Shown here piece after piece: positions 56,791-64,000 of a DNA stretch of 64,000 bases. Position 1 is the first letter of the stretch. Each line of letters begins with the position of its first letter. This DNA comes from Eremomyces bilateralis CBS 781.70 (Eukaryota; Ascomycota; Dothideomycetes; Eremomycetales; Eremomycetaceae): assembly GCF_010015585.1 (NCBI RefSeq), contig NW_022985068.1, positions 836,123 to 900,122 of the forward strand, written 5' to 3'. Both the position numbers and the translations under genes were made by a program. The notes beneath the pieces were generated by a model that saw nothing but the letters and a program-made list of their open reading frames with translations, was not told the DNA's origin and searched no databases.

Positions 56791-59700
56791 TTGTGGTGCT
56801 TTGCCAGTAGGGAGTGGGGGGTACGGGACACCATCCATCCCACACTCTGGGTTCGATCACCAACTCGCTGATGAAGGAGCACAAGAACCAGTCCATGGAT
56901 CCAATGCCAAATGCATCCGGAGATTGGGAGAAGCAGCTACAGAAAATTGGACGCTCAGGACTTCCCCTTAGAAATCAGATGCAGAACCTCAGAACCTAAA
57001 GACACAGTCCCTGACGTATCGTTTAGGACAGCTGAAGTTGATTCTTTGGCACCCTATCCAGCATCGTGGCTCCTCCTCAACTCATGAGATCATCGACGAA
57101 CTTCATCATTACTTCCACAATGCCTTAACGCAGCATCACCACACTTGCAGGCAGTACAACTGACAGCACCCACAAAAAAGACTCAAAATTGGATCTTAAA
57201 CTGATTCATCCACCAGTATAAAACTCTGGATGGCAAAAGCAAAATGATACTTCAAATGCTTCATTCCTCAAATCCTCAGTGACATTCCCGCTATTTCGGT
57301 TTGCTCCATTCCGATTCCCGATAACATCACCAATAACTAGGTATCTATATTGCTCCTCTCGGTGGTTAGGTATAGTCCTTGCCGCGTATGGCGCTTGCTT
57401 CCCTTCTCCTGAGTGTTTGAACTTCGTGACACCCAGATGACCTCATCGGAGTTCTAGCGGCGACCGGACGGGAGTAACACAACGGCTTCAGCCTGCCGAA
57501 CCGGCGATCCCCTTCTTCCTTCGCAATCTTTGCTCCTCAGATATCGGGCTTCAACTGTGGGCATCAACCGTTTGACGTGGTCGTACGCGCAATTCCGAAA
57601 CAGAATTTTATGTGGGTTTTGCTGGAGTTTCTCGACGCTGGAACTGTGGGTTGGAGAAGTTATTTGCCCGTTACAGTGGATTCCGAGCGCTCGATGGATG
57701 TCGTCACAGGATGGGGATCGATCTCCATCACGGCCAAATAATGTGTTTCAGCTTTTTGCGCACTTTTCCAATCGTCAAATTGAAACGGGGAGTTTATCAA
57801 GTTATGGACCTGGAGGAGCGCAGGACCCGCAGAGCCGCAACCACGATCTCTAGATGACCACATCTCATTTGTGACACCCAGCATTACGACTCCACGAGAT
57901 CCTGATCTTCCCAGTTTCATATGCGGTGCCCCAATAAAACAGAATCTTCATGCCTACGGTCCCAGAGGCCAGATGATCGTCCAGAGTTTCAGGGACCATA
58001 TCTGATGGCACCCTGGCATTCCTTGGGAGCTGTTGAGGATATCATTTCGTTGGCGAACGTCCCCTGACGTCGGCTTGTAGATATTGGGAGGGATTATTTG
58101 CACTGCCACGATAATGGATCTGTCTATCCACTACCCATGCATGGAGATGGGAGAGGCCCATTCCGGTCCACTGCACTTCCCTCCATCTCCTGTTAAACTA
58201 TTGAACCCCTTTAAGGGAGGCAAATGGATCTCCCAAACGAATGGGGGACCAAGGGGAAAAGGTCATGTAGTCAAGAATGACACTGGATGAAACTAAAATC
58301 AACTTTTGTATTACCCACCTCGCCGTTCTCTCGGGGCCGGACGGCATATATCCTGGCGGTATACATGCGGCTGCAGGCTCAATCCGTTCTGACGGTTCGT
58401 TGAAGAACCAAGTTTGCCTGTTGCCATGATGTGGTTTCGATGTCCCACTCTATCGTAACTCGTACCTCGCAACTCGCGATGGTTAGGCTCGTATCGAACA
58501 CAGCCCCGATCTACGGAATGTAATTACTAACATTCCACTCGTGCTCTGTACCGGTCACATGATAGAAATTAATACCATACAACTTGAATGAAATGACCTC
58601 AAGAGTCAAACACCAAAAGTCTGAAGGAAGGACTGAGTGAATGTCTTCAACCCCCTGGGCGGCCTAATGTGCAATTGCGTGATGATAGACAGGGAACGGG
58701 ACACTGGGTTGAAGGGAATCCAAGATGCACCAATCACCGCCCAGCGGGAATGCACACTTCTCGAAGCCGATGTCCAACGCACGGGAATGGCAATGATCCA
58801 AGCAAAGTCCCATGTCTCCGTCGGCTGGTCCATACTCTCTTCGGATCGCAGCATGCACTGGCCCTCCGCCTTCCGGAGTCCAGACGCTCGACAACAGGAG
58901 GCGAGGCGGCTCGGGGAGAGGGAATAAAGGGAGCAGAGCGGCAGAGAGCGATTAAAAGGGAACATGCATGGCACCCCCTGATCCGCTCGACGTTTGGGTT
59001 TTGAGTGATTTGGGCGTTTCACGTGCTGATAGCCCCGATCTCCAGAAAACGATAGACATTAAACTCTCTCAAAAACGGGGATGATAGGAGCAATTACACC
59101 GTAGGACACGGGGCGTTTCCTGCATCCTCGATATGCTCCTGTCCGCGACCAGAGAAAATTCCCTCAGATCCATTGTGAAAATTTCATAGAGTCTGGGAGG
59201 ATGTGCAACTCAACAGGACCCAAGAATCGATCATCTCGTGGTCGTACGGCTCTGATTGCTGGAGCGAAACTCGGCGATCCCCCTTTTTTTCCTTCCCTCC
59301 TCCACTGCGGACACTGGACAGCCGGCGGACTGTGGTCCTCTCCTCTGTTTTGGCGCCTCCTTGAATCACGAAGTCCAACCGAGACGCGGGATGCTCCAAT
59401 CTCCGTCCATGATTTCCGTGTTTGGCGCTGTTGGAGGACATTTGAAGCCACAGTGACTTTCCACGCCGCGCTAAGCATTATCGCAGACCATTGAGAGCTT
59501 AAGATGGGCAATGGCAGCTGGCGAGGCAATGGTGATCGTGACTTTCAACACCTATCAAGTACTTATTGAAATATCACAGTCTTCCATACCTTAGGGGGAC
59601 GATACGGATAGGTAATTCGATAGAACATTGACTGTACCCTCCTCGATAGATAGTCTCAACAGCCAGTCCACAGCATCTTCATTATTTTGAGTTACTGCTA

Positions 59701-59812
59701 TGATATGGTTGCTAGATCGGAATTGTATCATCCGAGCGAATGTCATGTTGATAGCCTCTTTGAATTCCTGCAAGCCCCCCTTGGTCCATGGACACCTGTG
59801 CCCTATGGACGC

Positions 59813-59851
59813 CTCCTCGACTCCTCGACTCCTCGACTCCTCGACTCCTCG
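59813..59851. repeat. 8-bp tandem repeat, CTCCTCGA x4.9
   Basis: Four perfect copies plus seven bases of a fifth, followed by a degraded copy (CCCTCGACTCTCGA). No function is suggested. Confidence 0.85.
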
Positions 59852-60553
59852 CAGCCCTCGACTCTCGAAGATTCAAGGCAAACATAAACACGGGATCGAC
59901 CCACTCCAAACCGCGGATAGCAGACGTTGGCAATCTCAAATTAACTTGGAATGCATAGGAGGTGAGCCTTGTAGTATTATTAGCTACCCTATCCTTTTGT
60001 TTGTCCGGTATTACCTGGAAGGTATGTTGGTAGATCACGGATAGGATGATAGACACAACAGCTTTGGCAACAACAGCTGCAATCATCTTGATACAGACAC
60101 TGTTCGTCCATTGTTGCCACCGCCAGGGCTCCACTAGAGATGGATAAGATAGGAGTAGCACAGCCATGCGAATGTCCGAGTGACCCCTTACAGTGACATT
60201 ATTATGGATGATGAAGGTAAAAGTAGCATTCATGCTGCAAGCGACTTGTTTGGTTTAGCGCCTATGGACAACCTGGAAATAATTTTGGTCCACTCTCTAG
60301 CCCCATACTATCAACCAGCTTCCTCTCCTCGCGCTGCCCTCAACGCTGTTCACCTTCGTCCCAAATCCTACCAGAGATCACAGCTGTATCCGATTTTAGC
60401 CTCTTTACCAATACCGTATCCTACATTGACATCTGGCAAGCACGTGTGGTGCAATTGCATTCGCTTAAGGGACTCGTCCGATTCCCGCTCCCCTGAACAT
60501 TTCCTCTTCAAGAATACACACCTGGACCACATTTCCCGCAACAAGATCTCACG

Positions 60554-62455
<1,902 letters not shown>

Positions 62456-63117
62456 AACATTCAACGATGCAAAAGGAGATGGTAGCTTGGTCCTGTAATG
62501 GTTCGATTCATAGAATACTGAGTTACCACCGAGGAACCGTACGGGCCCCTTGTTTTGGGGGCATCAACGTGGGTGTTCCCCAGGTTTGGGGCGTCGGTCC
62601 TTTCGTTTGTCCCATACACGTTTTCGACTTTCTTCCGCTGCGAGCGCGTCCGTTTGCACCGGGGTAACGTTCATTTGACGGGAAAAGGGGGGATGAGTGG
62701 ACATAGAGAAAAGAAAAAAGCGAAATAATAGTTGCGGTTTTGGCCGGTTTTGGCCCTGCCTTCAGAATAGATTTTTCGGCGGCTCTGGAACGCCGCCAAT
62801 ACACTACCGTAGCTAGATGCTTCAAGAATGGATTGTTTTTTGTTTCTGATCGGTGGCGGGTTTACATGGCATGAAGGCTTTGGAGACGTTGAACCTGTGC
62901 AATGCGAATTGAGGTCTCAGAACTTAAATATGTGACATAATGCTACACGTACATCTGCCGGAAAGGCCATTTCCGCATATCCTGCCAACCCGTTTCGTAG
63001 CCGAGCAAATACCAATCCCATTACCGGGCCTTTCGCATCAGGGAGCCAGCCGTACAATACCACCCCCTCCATAGCACGCCAAACGCCTCGAGAAGATGAC
63101 CCTCATCCAGCCAGCGG
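62456..63117. other. Intergenic region between convergent UGM and NASP genes
   Basis: 660 bp with two 3' UTRs. No gene or notable repeat is seen. Confidence 0.5.
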
Positions 63118-64000
63118 TCACTCCGGGGCATCTTCCACCTTCGCCTTCTTCGACCCCTCGCTCGCTTCATCCTCCTCCAGTTTCCTCTTCCCTTTGCCAT
63201 TGGTCTCCGGGACCGGCGCCTTCTCCTTCTTCCTCGTCCTGATCAACCCCGAAATGTCCGTGGCGTTCTTCGTCGCCTCCGCGATCGTGGCCTGTTGCTG
63301 GAACGCGTCCGCGCCGGTGAGCGTGCCGAGCAGGCCCTGGAGCGCCTCGGTTTGCGCGTCTGCGATGGTCATTTCCGGGGGCTGGAATGGGGCGTTGAGA
63401 TCTTGTAACTGCGGGGTGTTAGCATGTCAGTGTAGATATATATGTATGGGAGGAGAAACCTACCCGTTGCTCCATATCGCCCACCATCTCCTTGACGTCC
63501 GCAATTGTCTTCAACTTCGCCGTCCGCCCCTCGCCATCCTCCATGGCTTTCACCGCCGCCTCCTCCTTCGCGACCCGCAGATGGCAGCTCGCGATCGCCT
63601 TCTCCATCTCCCCCGCCGCCTGCTTCCGCATCGTCTCATCCACCTTCGCCTCCGCCATCGACTCGGCGCTGCGGTTGCCCTGCTCGGCTTCCTCCTGCGC
63701 TTGCCGCACCGAGCTGACGGAGGCGAACTCCAACGCGAGGGAATACTTGAAGTGCGCTTCGGCGAGGATCTCGGACTCCGCGGGGTAGAGCTGGAGCTTG
63801 AGGTCGAGCGCTTGGGCGCTGTCCGCGACGGCGTCGGCGAAGCGTTCGTTTTCAAGGGAGATCTCGGCTTGGTAGTCGCGGGTGTCGGCGAGGAGCTCTT
63901 TGGTGTCATGGATCGATTTGTCCTTATCTTGGCCTCCTGTCGTTGCATCCTCGGACGAAAGCTCGGTAAGTCGTCGCTCCAGCAGTACGCGCGCCAGATC
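63118..64000 (-). CDS. Histone chaperone NASP/Sim3/Hif1 family (partial, C-terminal part)
   Basis: Two exons are visible: 64000-63464 (open to the right edge) and 63408-63118, together 276 codons with stop. The fragment starts DLARVLLERRLTELSSED and contains TPR/SHNi-TPR segments: LLADTRDYQAEISLENERFA, DLKLQLYPAESEILAEAHFK, YSLALEFASVSSVRQAQEEA and GRTAKLKTIADVKEMVGDME. The tail has GLIRTRKKEKAPVPE, then KGKRKLEEDEASEGSKKAKV, a basic nuclear-localisation-like run. Family members bind H3-H4 and pass them to Hat1, Asf1 or, in fission yeast Sim3, deliver CENP-A to centromeres. The N-terminal TPR region lies beyond the window. It is convergent with UDP-galactopyranose mutase. Confidence 0.9.

Larger units (their letters stand above)
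56045..60553. other. 4.5 kb gene-poor region with short tandem repeats
   Basis: No gene is supported. The left edge holds the transporter promoter and the right edge that of UDP-galactopyranose mutase. Open frames (for example 57530-57853 and 58606-59022) are short, mirrored on the other strand and without domains. Two small tandem repeats occur (56743-56790 and 59813-59851). No transposase, reverse transcriptase or terminal repeat was seen. Confidence 0.45.

Noticed and set aside
56840-56870. GGGTTCGATCACC, like a tRNA B box
   Set aside because: No A box or cloverleaf at the right spacing; the surrounding sequence is a short tandem repeat.

Overview
The window is nuclear DNA of a filamentous ascomycete (Pezizomycotina). 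The genes carry short introns (mostly 50-120 nt) with GTAAGT-like donors and CTAAC-like branch sites. Lineage markers are UDP-galactopyranose mutase (galactofuranose, absent from budding yeasts), a CAP20/MPL1 perilipin, an RCR-type membrane protein, DUF7924 and a multi-exon eL27. The class (Eurotiomycetes, Lecanoromycetes or another) cannot be fixed from the sequence alone. No rRNA, tRNA, CRISPR array or intact mobile element was recognised.

Layout. 1-14786: RNA polymerase I subunit RPA135 (-, cut by the left edge), the Arf-like GTPase ARL8 (+), an RCR-family membrane protein (+), NADP malic enzyme (-) and a HAM1-like/DUF5923 protein (+). 14787-19821: five kilobases with no gene I can support. 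19822-27642: the largest gene, a 2,289-residue DNMT5-type protein that joins a cytosine-5 DNA methyltransferase, zinc-finger/RING modules and a SNF2 ATPase. Just downstream is a five-unit degenerate repeat array (27873-28296). 29715-33784: a stomatin-like SPFH protein containing an apparent AT-AC intron, ribosomal protein eL27 (-), and proteasome subunit RPN6 (+). 36495-44152: perilipin-like CAP20/MPL1 (+), a PCI-domain protein (-), Lcp5/neuroguidin (-), ribosomal protein eL42 (+) and a DOPA-4,5-dioxygenase family protein (-). 44835-52455: an F-box protein (-), a broken DUF7924 gene (+) and the RNA polymerase II CTD phosphatase FCP1 (-). 54528-64000: a triose-phosphate/nucleotide-sugar transporter family protein (-) with a 6-nt microexon, a 4.5 kb gene-poor stretch with short tandem repeats, UDP-galactopyranose mutase (+) and the histone chaperone NASP/Sim3 (-, cut by the right edge).

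Most genes are conserved housekeeping genes and do not form a cluster. Two divergent pairs may be co-regulated: Lcp5 with eL42 (ribosome assembly with ribosomal protein) and eL27 with RPN6. The points most worth a second look are the DNMT5 locus with its long intron and nearby repeats, the AT-AC intron, the very small exons, and the paired start codons of malic enzyme that suggest mitochondrial and cytosolic forms. All exon boundaries were read by hand from splice consensus and protein-family continuity.
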